From Celeribacter baekdonensis (lineage in GTDB: Bacteria; Pseudomonadota; Alphaproteobacteria; Rhodobacterales; Rhodobacteraceae), in the NCBI RefSeq assembly GCF_003047105.1, contig NZ_CP028475.1, positions 1,116,001-1,180,000 of the forward strand: a stretch of 64,000 nt of DNA. The letters run 5' to 3'. Shown here in pieces: positions 36,451 through 44,951 of the stretch. The position numbers were made by a program, and so were the translations under genes. Below the pieces are notes generated by a model. That model ran no database searches and was not told the origin of the DNA. It saw only the letters and a list, made by a program, of their open reading frames with translations. The stretch's first letter is position 1; each line of letters opens with the position of its first letter.

Positions 36451-36956
36451 CCGGCCTCGCGTCCGTCGAGTTTGGCAAGATAACCCGCGAGCCCGGCATC
36501 AAGCGCAGCAAATTCCGCGTCCGTGAGCAGCGCGGTCAAGCGGTGCTGGGTCGCGACATGATCCTCAATCACCCGATCAATCAGGGCAAATCCTGTCTCA
36601 GTCAGACCGACAATCGCCCGGCGTGCATCCTCTTTGTCGGCGCGACGCTCCACCAGACCCTTGACCTCTAACCGATTGATTCTATTGGTTACAGTGCCCG
36701 ATGTGATCATCATATTGTCCATCAATTGCCCGGCGGTGAGCGCATGCGGCGGCGCGGCGCGGCGCAACGTGGCGAGCAAATCGAAACTGGCTTGGTTCAG
36801 GCCATGGCGGGCAAAGGTCGCCTCCATTTCGCGTGACAACACGCGGGTGATCCGCCCCAAACGGCCAATCAGACCCATCGGACCCGTGTCAAGATCGGGC
36901 CGGGCTTTCGCCCATTGCGCCCGGATGTGGTCAATCTGAATGCTGTCATCGCTCAT
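36447..36956 (-). CDS. MarR-family transcriptional regulator
   Basis: A 169-residue winged-helix regulator: FARHGLNQASFDLLATLRRA, the recognition helix region QLMDNMMITSGTVTNRINRLEVKGLVERR and the wing DKEDARRAIVGLTETG. I chose the ATG at 36956; the open frame continues 15 codons upstream without MarR similarity. It is divergent from an EamA transporter, with two near-identical palindromes in between, which suggests autoregulation and control of the exporter. Confidence 0.9.
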   Translation of the reverse strand: MSDDSIQIDHIRAQWAKARPDLDTGPMGLIGRLGRITRVLSREMEATFARHGLNQASFDLLATLRRAAPPHALTAGQLMDNMMITSGTVTNRINRLEVKGLVERRADKEDARRAIVGLTETGFALIDRVIEDHVATQHRLTALLTDAEFAALDAGLAGYLAKLDGREAG

Positions 36957-36978
36957 GTAAAAGGCTTTGCAGGAAATC

Positions 36979-37020
36979 ATCTTGACGTCAAGATTTTTCA
37001 CATTATCTTAACGTCAAGAT
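36979..37020. promoter_or_regulatory. Paired MarR operators
   Basis: ATCTTGACGTCAAGAT (36979-36994) is a perfect 16-base palindrome. ATCTTAACGTCAAGAT (37005-37020) is the same with one change. The centres are 26 bases apart, placing both on nearly the same DNA face. They lie in the marR-eamA divergent gap. Confidence 0.85.
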
Positions 37021-37048
37021 AAATGCAGTTCCACTCAAAGGCCACCAC

Positions 37049-37927
37049 ATGCCAGATCCGTCCTCCCGCAGGTCCGACATCCTGCTCACCGCCCTCGCCC
37101 CTGCCATCTGGGGCTCGACCTACCTTGTCACCACCCGCTTTTTACCCGAGGGCATCCCTTTCACCGTTGCGCTCCTGCGCGCCTTGCCCGCCGGGCTTTT
37201 GCTGCTGGTGATCTTACGCCGCCTGCCACCGCTCGCACTTTGGGGCAAAATTTTTGTCTTGGGCGCGCTGAATTTCACTCTGTTCTGGAGTTGCCTGTTC
37301 ATTGCCGCCTATCGCCTGCCGGGCGGTGTGGCGGCCACTTTGGGCGCGATGCAGCCGTTGATCGTGTTGATCTTGATGCGGGTCTGGATGGGCGCACCAT
37401 TGCGCCCCTTGGCGGTGGTCGCCGGAAGTGCCGGCGTCATCGGCGTGGCGCTTTTGGTGCTCACCCCCGCCGCCACTTTGGACCCCCTTGGCCTCATCGC
37501 AGCCTTGATCGGCGCTCTGTCCATGGCCATCGGTACGGTTTTGACCCGCACATGGGCCTTGCCCGCCAGACCGCTGACCGTGACGGCTTGGCAATTGGTC
37601 GCCGGTGGCCTGTTGCTTTTGCCCATCGCGCTGATCCTTGATCCGCCGATGCCACAGGTGAGCGCCACCAACATCATGGGCTTTGTCTATCTCGGCCTGA
37701 TCGGCGGGGCTGTGACCTATTTCCTGTGGTTTCGCGGCATTGCCCGGCTGGACCCGCAAACCGTTGCGCCCTTGGGCCTGTTGAGCCCCTTTACCGCCGT
37801 GATCCTGGGCGTGGTGATTGCCCGCGAAGACCTGTCCGCGCTGCAATCGCTTGGCATGGTTGTGGTGTTGGCCTCCGTCTATCTGGGGCAATATGCGCAG
37901 GCCCCGCGCCGCATGAGCCCGGCCTGA
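37049..37927 (+). CDS. EamA/DMT-superfamily transporter
   Basis: A 292-residue inner-membrane protein with about ten helices in two EamA repeats. Typical elements are APAIWGSTYLVTTRFLPEG at the start, SCLFIAAYRLPGGVAATLGAMQPL, and GAVTYFLWFRGIARLDPQTVAPLGLLSPFTAVILG in the second half. It likely exports a metabolite or amino acid. A MarR regulator and paired operators upstream suggest induction by a small molecule. The substrate cannot be told. Confidence 0.9.
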   Translation: MPDPSSRRSDILLTALAPAIWGSTYLVTTRFLPEGIPFTVALLRALPAGLLLLVILRRLPPLALWGKIFVLGALNFTLFWSCLFIAAYRLPGGVAATLGAMQPLIVLILMRVWMGAPLRPLAVVAGSAGVIGVALLVLTPAATLDPLGLIAALIGALSMAIGTVLTRTWALPARPLTVTAWQLVAGGLLLLPIALILDPPMPQVSATNIMGFVYLGLIGGAVTYFLWFRGIARLDPQTVAPLGLLSPFTAVILGVVIAREDLSALQSLGMVVVLASVYLGQYAQAPRRMSPA

Positions 37928-37940
37928 CCCCTTCCAAAGA

Positions 37941-37968
37941 AAACGCCCGCCAAATTTGGCGGGCGTTT
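37941..37968. terminator. Bidirectional terminator between eamA and sulP
   Basis: AAACGCCCGCC and GGCGGGCGTTT are perfect inverted arms around AAATTT, with a T6 run after the stem on the plus strand and A-rich sequence on the other side. It serves the convergent EamA and SulP genes. Confidence 0.9.
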
Positions 37969-37969
37969 T

Positions 37970-39748
37970 TTAGGCGGCTGTGTCGGCCTGAGTCGCAGGC
38001 GGCACAGGCTTTGTCACATCGCCCAGGGCCTTCATCGCCGCGAATTGCGACAAGAACACCTGCCCGCTGAGATCTTGCAACAAATGCGATTTTTGCAGCC
38101 GATCCATCACCGGCCCTTTGACCTCGGAAAGGTGCAACTTAATCCCGGCATCCGCCAAGCGGCGGTTCAATTCCTCAAGCGTTTCAAGCGCTGACGAGTC
38201 AACATCATTCACCGCCGGGCACATCAAAACCACATGTTTGATCACTTGATTGTCGGCAATCCGATCCAAAATGTAATCCTCCAGAAACCGCGCATTGGCG
38301 AAATACAGGCTCTCATCCACCCGGATCGTCACCATCTCCGGCACCGTCAACACGTCATGGCGGTTGATGTTGCGGAAATGCTCGGAGCCGGGCACCAGAC
38401 CAACCTCGGCCACATGCGGGCGCGACGTTTTATAAAGGTGCAGTGCAATGGACAGGATCACGCCCGAGGACACGCCCGTTTCCACCCCGAACCACAGCGT
38501 CAACAGGATCGTGGCCAGAACGGCGGTGAAATCGGCTTTGCTATAGTCCCATGTGGTTTTGAGGATTTTGAAATCCACCAAGGACAGAACAGCGACGATG
38601 ATGGTCGCGGCCAAGGTGGCGATCGGCAAGAAATAGAGCAAAGGCGTGAGGAACAAGGCAGCCAGCGCGATGCCCACGGCGGTGAACGCGCCCGCTGCGG
38701 GCGTTTCCGCGCCCGCGTCAAAATTGACGACCGAGCGGGCAAAGCCCCCCGTCACCGGATAGCCACCCGAGATCGCTGCGGCGATGTTGGAGGCACCCAG
38801 CCCGATAAGCTCTTGGTCCGGGATAATACGTTGGCGTTTTTTCGCGGCCAAAGTTTGTGCCACGGAGACGGATTCCACGAAACCGATGATCGAAATCAGA
38901 ATGGCGGAACCGAACAATTGGCTCCAAATCTCCGGCGAGAAATGCGGCAATGTGAGCGGCGGCAAGCCACGCGGCACCTCACCAACGATTTTCACGCCGT
39001 GATCATTGAGCGAAAACACGAATGAAATCAGTGTGGTGACAACGACGGCGGCGACGGGGCCGGCCTTGGTCGCAATATCCGCCATGCGCGGGCTGACCCC
39101 TTTGGAAATCAACAAAGGTTTCAATCCTTTGCGCACCCAAAACAGAAACGACGTCGCGGCCACCCCGATGATCAGCGTGATAAAATTGGTCTCACCGATG
39201 TGTTCCGCCAGCGAAATCAACCGCTCCGGCAAGGTGCTGCCGGAGGCCGAAACACCAAAGATATGTTTGATCTGCGAGGCGGCGATCAGGATGCCCGAGG
39301 CGGTGATAAAACCCGCGATCACCGGATGTGACAGAAAATTGGCAAAGAACCCAAGTCGAAACACCCCCATCACCAAAAGGATCAAGCCAGAAATAAACGC
39401 CAATGTGATGGCAGCGGCGGCATATTCTGCCGTGCCTTGCAGTGCCATATTACCGACAGCCGCGGCGGTCATCAACGAGACCACGGCGACCGGCCCGACG
39501 GCCAAAGCCCGCGAGGTGCCAAAGATCGCATAGGCGACGAGCGGCAGGATCGAGGCGTAAAGCCCCATCTGCGCCGGAAGCCCCGCCAGCAAGGCATAGG
39601 CCAGAGATTGCGGGATCAACATGATCGTGACGATAATGGCGGCGATGCCGTCATTGGCGAAGGTCGAAGGCGTGTATTTCGATCCCCACTCAAGGATGGG
39701 GAGGTAACGGCGCAGTTTGCGCGGGTCAAATGACCGTTTCACAGACAA
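37970..39748 (-). CDS. SulP-family anion transporter with STAS domain
   Basis: A 592-residue SLC26/SulP protein. The N-terminal membrane domain has IMLIPQSLAYALLAGLPAQMGLYAS and GPVAVVSLMTAAAV, and the later GYPVTGGFARSVVNFDAGAETP. A STAS domain occupies the C-terminus from about residue 450 (VDESLYFANARFLEDYI, MCPAVNDVDSSALETLEEL). It starts at a TTG (39748, AGGAC upstream) or the GTG at 39742. It lies last in the sulfide operon, so export or import of sulfate, sulfite or thiosulfate is a fair inference; bicarbonate is an alternative. Confidence 0.9.
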   Translation of the reverse strand: MSVKRSFDPRKLRRYLPILEWGSKYTPSTFANDGIAAIIVTIMLIPQSLAYALLAGLPAQMGLYASILPLVAYAIFGTSRALAVGPVAVVSLMTAAAVGNMALQGTAEYAAAAITLAFISGLILLVMGVFRLGFFANFLSHPVIAGFITASGILIAASQIKHIFGVSASGSTLPERLISLAEHIGETNFITLIIGVAATSFLFWVRKGLKPLLISKGVSPRMADIATKAGPVAAVVVTTLISFVFSLNDHGVKIVGEVPRGLPPLTLPHFSPEIWSQLFGSAILISIIGFVESVSVAQTLAAKKRQRIIPDQELIGLGASNIAAAISGGYPVTGGFARSVVNFDAGAETPAAGAFTAVGIALAALFLTPLLYFLPIATLAATIIVAVLSLVDFKILKTTWDYSKADFTAVLATILLTLWFGVETGVSSGVILSIALHLYKTSRPHVAEVGLVPGSEHFRNINRHDVLTVPEMVTIRVDESLYFANARFLEDYILDRIADNQVIKHVVLMCPAVNDVDSSALETLEELNRRLADAGIKLHLSEVKGPVMDRLQKSHLLQDLSGQVFLSQFAAMKALGDVTKPVPPATQADTAA

Positions 39749-39824
39749 GGGACTGTCCTTTCGCTTGGACGCAGGATCGGGAGAAGGCGTCCGGGCAGAG
39801 GATGTAGTCTGCCCGGAAGAGTGT

Positions 39825-41501
39825 TTATTTGGCGTGAACTTTTTCCGGCTTGATCAACCATTCTTTGCCGCGCAACATGGCTTTCCAATAGACCGGCGGC
39901 AGGATTTGTTCCTTTAGAATCCAAGCTTTACGCGTCGGCTTCGTGCCATCCAAAAGCCATTTCGGGAAAGACGGCAACAACACCCCACCATAGCCGAATT
40001 CGGCCAAAACAATCTTGCCCTTCTCGACTGTAAGCGGACAGGAACCGTAGCCATTATAGGCCGATTGTGGTGATTTTCCGTCGATGTCAGCGGCGATATT
40101 ATCGGCCACCACGGGGGCCTGCATCCGCGCGGCGGCGGCGGTTTTGGCGTTGGGCGCGTTCATAACATCGCCCAAGGACCAGATGTTGTCATACTCTGTG
40201 TGGCGCAACGTGATCTGATCGACATTGACCCACCCAGCCGCATCGGCCAACGGCGAGACACGGATGAAATCGGGCGCGACCTGTGGCGGCACCACATGGA
40301 TCATGTCGAAATCGACGGTGATCGTTTCTTTCTCCGCGTCGGGTTTGGCGACCTCGAAAGTGGCGGTTTTGCCCGGCCCGTCGATCGCCACCAGATTGTG
40401 GAAGAAATTCACATTGGCACCGTAGCGTTTGATGTAACCTTCGAGCGCGGGCACATACTCTTTGACGCCAAACAACACGCCGCCCGCGTTCATAAAATCA
40501 ATCTCGATATTGGGCAAAACGCCGCGCGTTTCCCAGTCATGCGCCGACAGGTACAGCGCCTTTTGCGGTGCGCCGGCGCATTTGATCGGCATCGGCGGTT
40601 GGGTGAAAATCGCCTTACCCCCCTTCAAGCCCTGCACCAGTTTCCAAGTGTAGGGCGCGAGATCATAGCGATAATTCGAGGTGACGCCGTTTTTGCCCAG
40701 GGTCTCGGTCAGGCCTTCAATGCGCGCCCAATCGAGCTTCAGCCCCGGACAGACCACAAGGCGATCATATTTCACCACCCGGCAGCCATCCAAAATCACC
40801 GCGTTGTTTTTCGGTTCAAACGCCGCCACGGCGGATTTGAGCCAATGCACCCCGCGCGGGATCAGGCTGCCCATGGTTTTGGCGGTGGTTTGCGCGTCAA
40901 ACACGCCCGCGCCCACCATGGTCCAGCCCGGTTGATAATAATGCGTGCCCGCCGGATCAATGATCGCAATCTCAAGGTCAGGCTTGCGCGCTTTCAAAGA
41001 CGAGGCCAGAGCCACACCCGCAGCCCCGCCACCAACGACAACCACGTCGAATTTGGCATCTTCAACATTGTCCGTCGGTGTCACGCCGCCATTGGCGATG
41101 CGCCGCGCCACGCCCGACATGTCGTAGCCTGCGGCTTTGGTCGCGGCCAAAATATCGACCACGGATTTCTCTTGCGCCATCGCCAAAGACCACAGTGTCG
41201 TGGTGCGCGTGCCCGTGCGGCAATAGCCAAACACCGGACCGGGCAATTCCGTCAAAGCGCTGCGAAACGCCTCTGCGGTCTCTTCGGTGACAATCCCCGG
41301 TGTGACTGGCAAATAGCGGAATGCCAAACCTGCGGCCTCGGCGGCGCGTTGCATTTCCTCGTGGGTCGGTTGATCGGGGGCCTCGCCATCCGGCCGGTTA
41401 CACACCACCGCCCGAAAGCCCCGGCGGGCCAGCTTGGCCATGTCGTCGATCTGAATCTGTCCCGACACGGACAAGCCGTCCGTGATTTTTTTAATGTCCA
41501 T
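39825..41501 (-). CDS. DUF442 (TIGR01244) - sulfide:quinone oxidoreductase-like fusion
   Basis: A 558-residue fusion. Residues 1-110 form a DUF442 phosphatase/rhodanese-like domain with active site YCRTGTRTTTLW. From about residue 150 a flavoprotein of the SQR type follows, with the FAD motif VVVVGGGAAGVALASSLKAR, HYYQPGWTMVGAG, two redox Cys (PIKCAGAPQK and NGYGSCPLTVEKGK) and the FAD-contact NIWSLGDVMNAPNAKTAAAA. It should oxidise sulfide to persulfide and pass electrons to quinone, while the N-terminal domain may move sulfane sulfur. GAGGAG lies eight bases before the ATG. Confidence 0.92.
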   Translation of the reverse strand: MDIKKITDGLSVSGQIQIDDMAKLARRGFRAVVCNRPDGEAPDQPTHEEMQRAAEAAGLAFRYLPVTPGIVTEETAEAFRSALTELPGPVFGYCRTGTRTTTLWSLAMAQEKSVVDILAATKAAGYDMSGVARRIANGGVTPTDNVEDAKFDVVVVGGGAAGVALASSLKARKPDLEIAIIDPAGTHYYQPGWTMVGAGVFDAQTTAKTMGSLIPRGVHWLKSAVAAFEPKNNAVILDGCRVVKYDRLVVCPGLKLDWARIEGLTETLGKNGVTSNYRYDLAPYTWKLVQGLKGGKAIFTQPPMPIKCAGAPQKALYLSAHDWETRGVLPNIEIDFMNAGGVLFGVKEYVPALEGYIKRYGANVNFFHNLVAIDGPGKTATFEVAKPDAEKETITVDFDMIHVVPPQVAPDFIRVSPLADAAGWVNVDQITLRHTEYDNIWSLGDVMNAPNAKTAAAARMQAPVVADNIAADIDGKSPQSAYNGYGSCPLTVEKGKIVLAEFGYGGVLLPSFPKWLLDGTKPTRKAWILKEQILPPVYWKAMLRGKEWLIKPEKVHAK

Positions 41502-41616
41502 CCTGCGTCTCCTCGCAAAGCAAGACGGATCCGGCTCCCGCCCGGATCTGTCCCAAAACCGTACATACCCCGTTCGGGGCCGTGAAAGCCGGGACAGAGA
41601 CGCAATTGGGCGCGTC

Positions 41617-42030
41617 TTAGCCCCTTAGAAAATCGGCCATGGAGCTCAGGTCATAGCCTGCGCCTGCGGCCTGTTCGACGATCTCATCAGCCGACAAGAT
41701 GCCGATTTGGGTCAGCGCCCAAGTGGTGCACGAGCGCGTACCAGAGCGGCAATAGGCATAGACAGGTCCGTCCAGTTCGGCCAAGGCCTGGGCCATATCC
41801 GCGATCAGATCGGGGGTGAATTGCCCCGGCATGACCGGCAAGTAGAGGTAGCTCAGCCCAGCCGCCTTTGCCGCCTCTTCCATCACATCTGACGACAATC
41901 CCGGCTCAACTTCCATATCCGGGCGGTTGTTGATCAGCGTTTTAAAGCCTTTCGCGGCCAACCGTGTGACCTCGTCAGGGGTGATTTGACTGCTGACTGT
42001 CAGAGTGTCGTTGATCTTGTTGAAATCCAT
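41617..42030 (-). CDS. DUF442 (TIGR01244) sulfur-transfer/phosphatase-like protein
   Basis: A 137-residue stand-alone copy of the domain at the N-terminus of the next gene, with FKTLINNRPDMEVEPG and the active site AYCRSGTRSCTTW, which has an additional Cys. It belongs to the Blh/DUF442 family that accompanies persulfide dioxygenases in alphaproteobacterial sulfide operons. The ATG at 42030 has AGGAGA upstream; the longer open frame is not conserved-looking. The two domain copies suggest duplication. Confidence 0.88.
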   Translation of the reverse strand: MDFNKINDTLTVSSQITPDEVTRLAAKGFKTLINNRPDMEVEPGLSSDVMEEAAKAAGLSYLYLPVMPGQFTPDLIADMAQALAELDGPVYAYCRSGTRSCTTWALTQIGILSADEIVEQAAGAGYDLSSMADFLRG

Positions 42031-42124
42031 GTCTGATCTCCTGATGTGCGTGGGGCCGCCCTGCCCGTTCTTCGGGCCTGAAAGCGACAAAGCGGCAACG
42101 CGCCCCACGACATCAAAAGAGGTC

Positions 42125-43015
42125 TTAGAGCCCGTTCACCGGAACCTTCAGGAATGTCTTGCCATCCTTATCCGCCGGGGGCAACTCACCCGCGCGCATG
42201 TTGACCTGCAAAGACGGAATAATCAGCCGCGGCATCGCCAATTGCGCATCGCGTTCCTCACGGAATTTGACAAAATCGGCTTTGGTTTTACCACCGCCGA
42301 CATGGATGTTATGGGCTTTCTCGTCGCCCACCGTGGTTTCCCACGCAATGTCGCGGCCATTGGGGCCATAATCGTGGCACATGAACAGACGCATGTCGTC
42401 CGGCAGGGCCAGCAGTTTTTGGATGCTGTCAAACAGGATACCCGCATCGCCGCCCGGAAAATCGGCGCGCGCCGAACCGCCATCGGGCATGAACAACGTG
42501 TCGCCGGTAAAGGTGGCGTTGCCCATGGTGTGGGTCATGCAGGCGGGCGTGTGGCCCGGCGTGTGCATGGCGAAACAGGTCATCTCGCCCACCTGATAGG
42601 TGTCGCCATCCTTGAACAACCGATCAAACTGCGACCCATCGCGTTGGAATTCGGTGCCCTCGTTGAACACTTTGCCAAACACGTCCTGGACCACGGTGAT
42701 GTTTTCGCCAATGCCGATCTTGCCGCCAAGCTTGTCCTGAATATAGGGCGCGGCGGACAGGTGATCGGCGTGAACATGGGTTTCGATCAACCAGTCGAGC
42801 TTCAGGCCCTGCTCCTCAACATAGGCGATGATCTCATCCGCACTTTTGTAGGAAATGCGCCCGGCGGCGTAATCAATATCCATCACACTGTCGACCACCG
42901 CACAGGCGTTGGAAGACGGATCTTTGACGACATAGGAAATCGTCCATGTTTCAGGGTCAAAAAAGGCTTTCACCTCGGGATTGACCGACATATCGACGGG
43001 ATAATTCGATGCCAT
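42125..43015 (-). CDS. blh: Persulfide-dioxygenase-like MBL-fold hydrolase (Blh/ETHE1 type)
   Basis: A 296-residue metallo-beta-lactamase-fold protein. The metal motif THVHADHLSAA, HTPGHTPACMTH, GDTLFMPDGGSARADFPGGDA and LFMCHDYGP are seen, all as in ETHE1/CstB/Blh proteins, which oxidise glutathione persulfide to sulfite with a mononuclear iron. The C-terminal 90 residues (GGGKTKADFVKFREERDAQL and PSLQVNMRAGELPP) are the Blh-type extension. The ATG at 43015 has GGAGAG upstream. Confidence 0.9.
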   Translation of the reverse strand: MASNYPVDMSVNPEVKAFFDPETWTISYVVKDPSSNACAVVDSVMDIDYAAGRISYKSADEIIAYVEEQGLKLDWLIETHVHADHLSAAPYIQDKLGGKIGIGENITVVQDVFGKVFNEGTEFQRDGSQFDRLFKDGDTYQVGEMTCFAMHTPGHTPACMTHTMGNATFTGDTLFMPDGGSARADFPGGDAGILFDSIQKLLALPDDMRLFMCHDYGPNGRDIAWETTVGDEKAHNIHVGGGKTKADFVKFREERDAQLAMPRLIIPSLQVNMRAGELPPADKDGKTFLKVPVNGL

Positions 43016-43053
43016 TTCTCTCTCCTCTTTTTCTTCGATCTGCACCAAAGGCC

Positions 43054-43497
43054 TTATGCGGCCCGGCGCGCGGCCTTGGCCGCCGTGAACTTCATCATAA
43101 ACTTGGCGGCAAAAATCCCCGCCACAAGGGCGACAAAAAACACCCAGACATTGGCATCCAATGAACCAAGCGCCGGAAGCGCCCCGCCCGGACAAAACCC
43201 AGCGATCCCCCAACCGACGCCAAACACCAGGGAGCCGCCCACCAGTTTGGCGTCAATCACCCGGCTCGTCGGCACGACAAAGCGCGGCTCAAAGGCCGGG
43301 GTCTCATAGCGTTTGAACAGGGCACGGTAGCCAAAAAAACTCACCATCACCGCCCCGCCCATCACGAACATCAGCGAGGGGTCCCATGTTCCGGCAAAGT
43401 CGAAAAAGTTCAACACTTTTGCCGGGTTGGCCATGCCGGACATGGAAATCCCAAGGCCAAAAATCAGCCCGGTGAGATAGGTCAACATATGTTTCAT
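43054..43497 (-). CDS. pmpB: YeeE/YedE-family sulfur transporter half, PmpB type
   Basis: A 147-residue membrane protein with four hydrophobic segments: GLIFGLGISMSGMANPAKVLNF, the middle SLMFVMGGAVMVSFFGY, then GVGWGIAGFCPGGALPALG, whose Cys is conserved in the family that moves thiosulfate or persulfide sulfur. The ATG at 43497 overlaps the stop of its partner (TGATG). It acts with the preceding half to form one transporter. Confidence 0.9.
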   Translation of the reverse strand: MKHMLTYLTGLIFGLGISMSGMANPAKVLNFFDFAGTWDPSLMFVMGGAVMVSFFGYRALFKRYETPAFEPRFVVPTSRVIDAKLVGGSLVFGVGWGIAGFCPGGALPALGSLDANVWVFFVALVAGIFAAKFMMKFTAAKAARRAA

Positions 43498-43958
43498 CAC
43501 ACGCCTCCCACCACTTGACCGAACACATGGCGGATCAAATAGACCGTCACTGCCGTCGCGACCATAAAGCTCAGCGTCGCCACAATCGAGCGTGGGCTGA
43601 GCCGCGACATGCCGCACACGCCGTGCCCCGAGGTACAGCCAGACCCGTAGCTGACACCAATGCCGACGATAAACCCGCCGATGATCAGCGCCGTTTTTGA
43701 CACCGGCACCTCAACCACCGGCATATGCCCCGTGAACGCCGCAAAGGCCAAGGGCCCCGACGCCATCCCCGCCAGCAAAATCGCCCGCCACGCCCAATCC
43801 GAGGAGTTCGCCGGGCTTAGAAATCCCGCCAAAATCCCGGTGGCGCCGAAAATCCGGCCCTGAAGCGCCATCAACAAAACGGCGGCAAAGCCAATCAAAA
43901 CTCCACCGATAAGCGAGGCCCATGGCGTAAACTCAGTTGGCGAAAACTCCATGATCAT
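43497..43958 (-). CDS. pmpA: YeeE/YedE-family sulfur transporter half, PmpA type
   Basis: A 153-residue membrane protein, first gene of the sulfide operon. The motif GVSYGSGCTSGHGVCGMSRL contains the conserved Cys residues that pass sulfur across the membrane in YeeE-type proteins. GGGAGG precedes the ATG at 43958; a second ATG lies two codons later. No BigR or SqrR-type repressor gene is adjacent. Confidence 0.9.
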   Translation of the reverse strand: MIMEFSPTEFTPWASLIGGVLIGFAAVLLMALQGRIFGATGILAGFLSPANSSDWAWRAILLAGMASGPLAFAAFTGHMPVVEVPVSKTALIIGGFIVGIGVSYGSGCTSGHGVCGMSRLSPRSIVATLSFMVATAVTVYLIRHVFGQVVGGV

Positions 43959-44399
43959 CTTGTCTGCCCTCCCGAAAGAGGGGCTTTGATATCAGCCCAA
44001 TATGTCATCTGTGCGTATCCTTATGCGCGGGTTTCCCGCTTGTATGCGCCCAGTCTATGCGAGCGCAAACGGAGCTGTCGGTGAGTTTGTCACATAAGGG
44101 AGGGTGGTGGGGGAATTTGTGGGCGATGAGAGGGGGGATTGTACGGACAGAATGCGCGTTCTTTTTCGGTGGTCAGACTTCAGTTGGTGGCCCAAAGCAG
44201 CGATTAAAGCAAAGTCCTACGGAGAGAAAGCTGGCATTGAGGGCTACAAGGATGGATGACGGCAATGCGGGACGAAGCGCCACTTCGCTGCGGCTGCGCC
44301 AAGGTCTGCTTACGTTCCCGGCATCTTAGAAAACACGTTAGTATTGCGACATATTCTACAGAACCGTTGGGCCCACCTGTTCTGGGCTCAGGTACTACG
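43959..44399. other. Gene-free intergenic stretch
   Basis: No open frame here looks coding on either strand. It should hold the promoter of the sulfide operon near 43960-44050. It also holds a 41-base sequence (44261-44301) repeated imperfectly at 49520-49560. Confidence 0.6.
44261..44301 (+). repeat. Dispersed intergenic repeat, copy 1
   Basis: GGCAATGCGGGACGAAGCG, followed by CACTTCGCTGCGGCTGCGCCA after one C, matches 49520-49560 at about 32 of 41 positions. Both copies are intergenic, so this is probably a small family of dispersed genomic repeats. Confidence 0.5.
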
Positions 44400-44768
44400 T
44401 CAATTGCACTGTGGCTTTGGTTTGGCATTGGCAGCTGGCTGTTTCATCAACACGCCATAAGCTGTGGCCTGCAAATCATGATCGTCAAATCGGTCGCAGA
44501 AGTCTTTCAGTTGCTCCCATACCTGTGCCCTGTCAGTTTGTAGCTCGATTAAGTTTCGCTGTTGCATGCAATTATCTGCAAGTACGATGTTGAATGCGGT
44601 CCAGTAGCCTTCCGCCCATATGACAGACTGCCTTGCAAGCAGATCATCCTATGTCAGCCCCGAGAGTTCGCGACAAAGTACGGCTGCCGGTCCGGCCCTT
44701 GTCACTTCGGCCGTAGTCGCACTGCTAAAAACTGCGGCGAAAAGGGCCGCCATGGCAAACACCTTCAA
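44400..44768 (-). pseudogene. Small exported protein gene interrupted by an amber codon
   Basis: I read this by hand on the minus strand; it is split by a stop. A TTG at 44768, with AGGAG nine bases upstream, starts MKVFAMAALFAAVFSSATTA, a good signal peptide, then CRELSGLT. A TAG at codon 40 (44649-44651) interrupts. The same frame then continues DDLLARQSVIWAEGYWTAFN and DFCDRFDDHDLQATAYGVL to a TGA at 44400, for 122 codons. One C-to-T change (CAG to TAG) explains it. The Cys placing faintly recalls HdeA-like periplasmic proteins, but the family is not certain. Confidence 0.6.
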
Positions 44769-44951
44769 TGCTGAGATCTCCTATGATGACTGCAAGTGTT
44801 ATATCGCAGGGGGCTTCGGAGCCTCAACTGAAAGGAGCGATTGGTTCGCTATGCAGCATCCGTCACTTCGGGCTCAAACCCACCATTCGCTGCATCCATG
44901 CTCAATGGCAGCTTCGGCGCAACTACACTCTCCGCGAGAGATCACTCCCGC

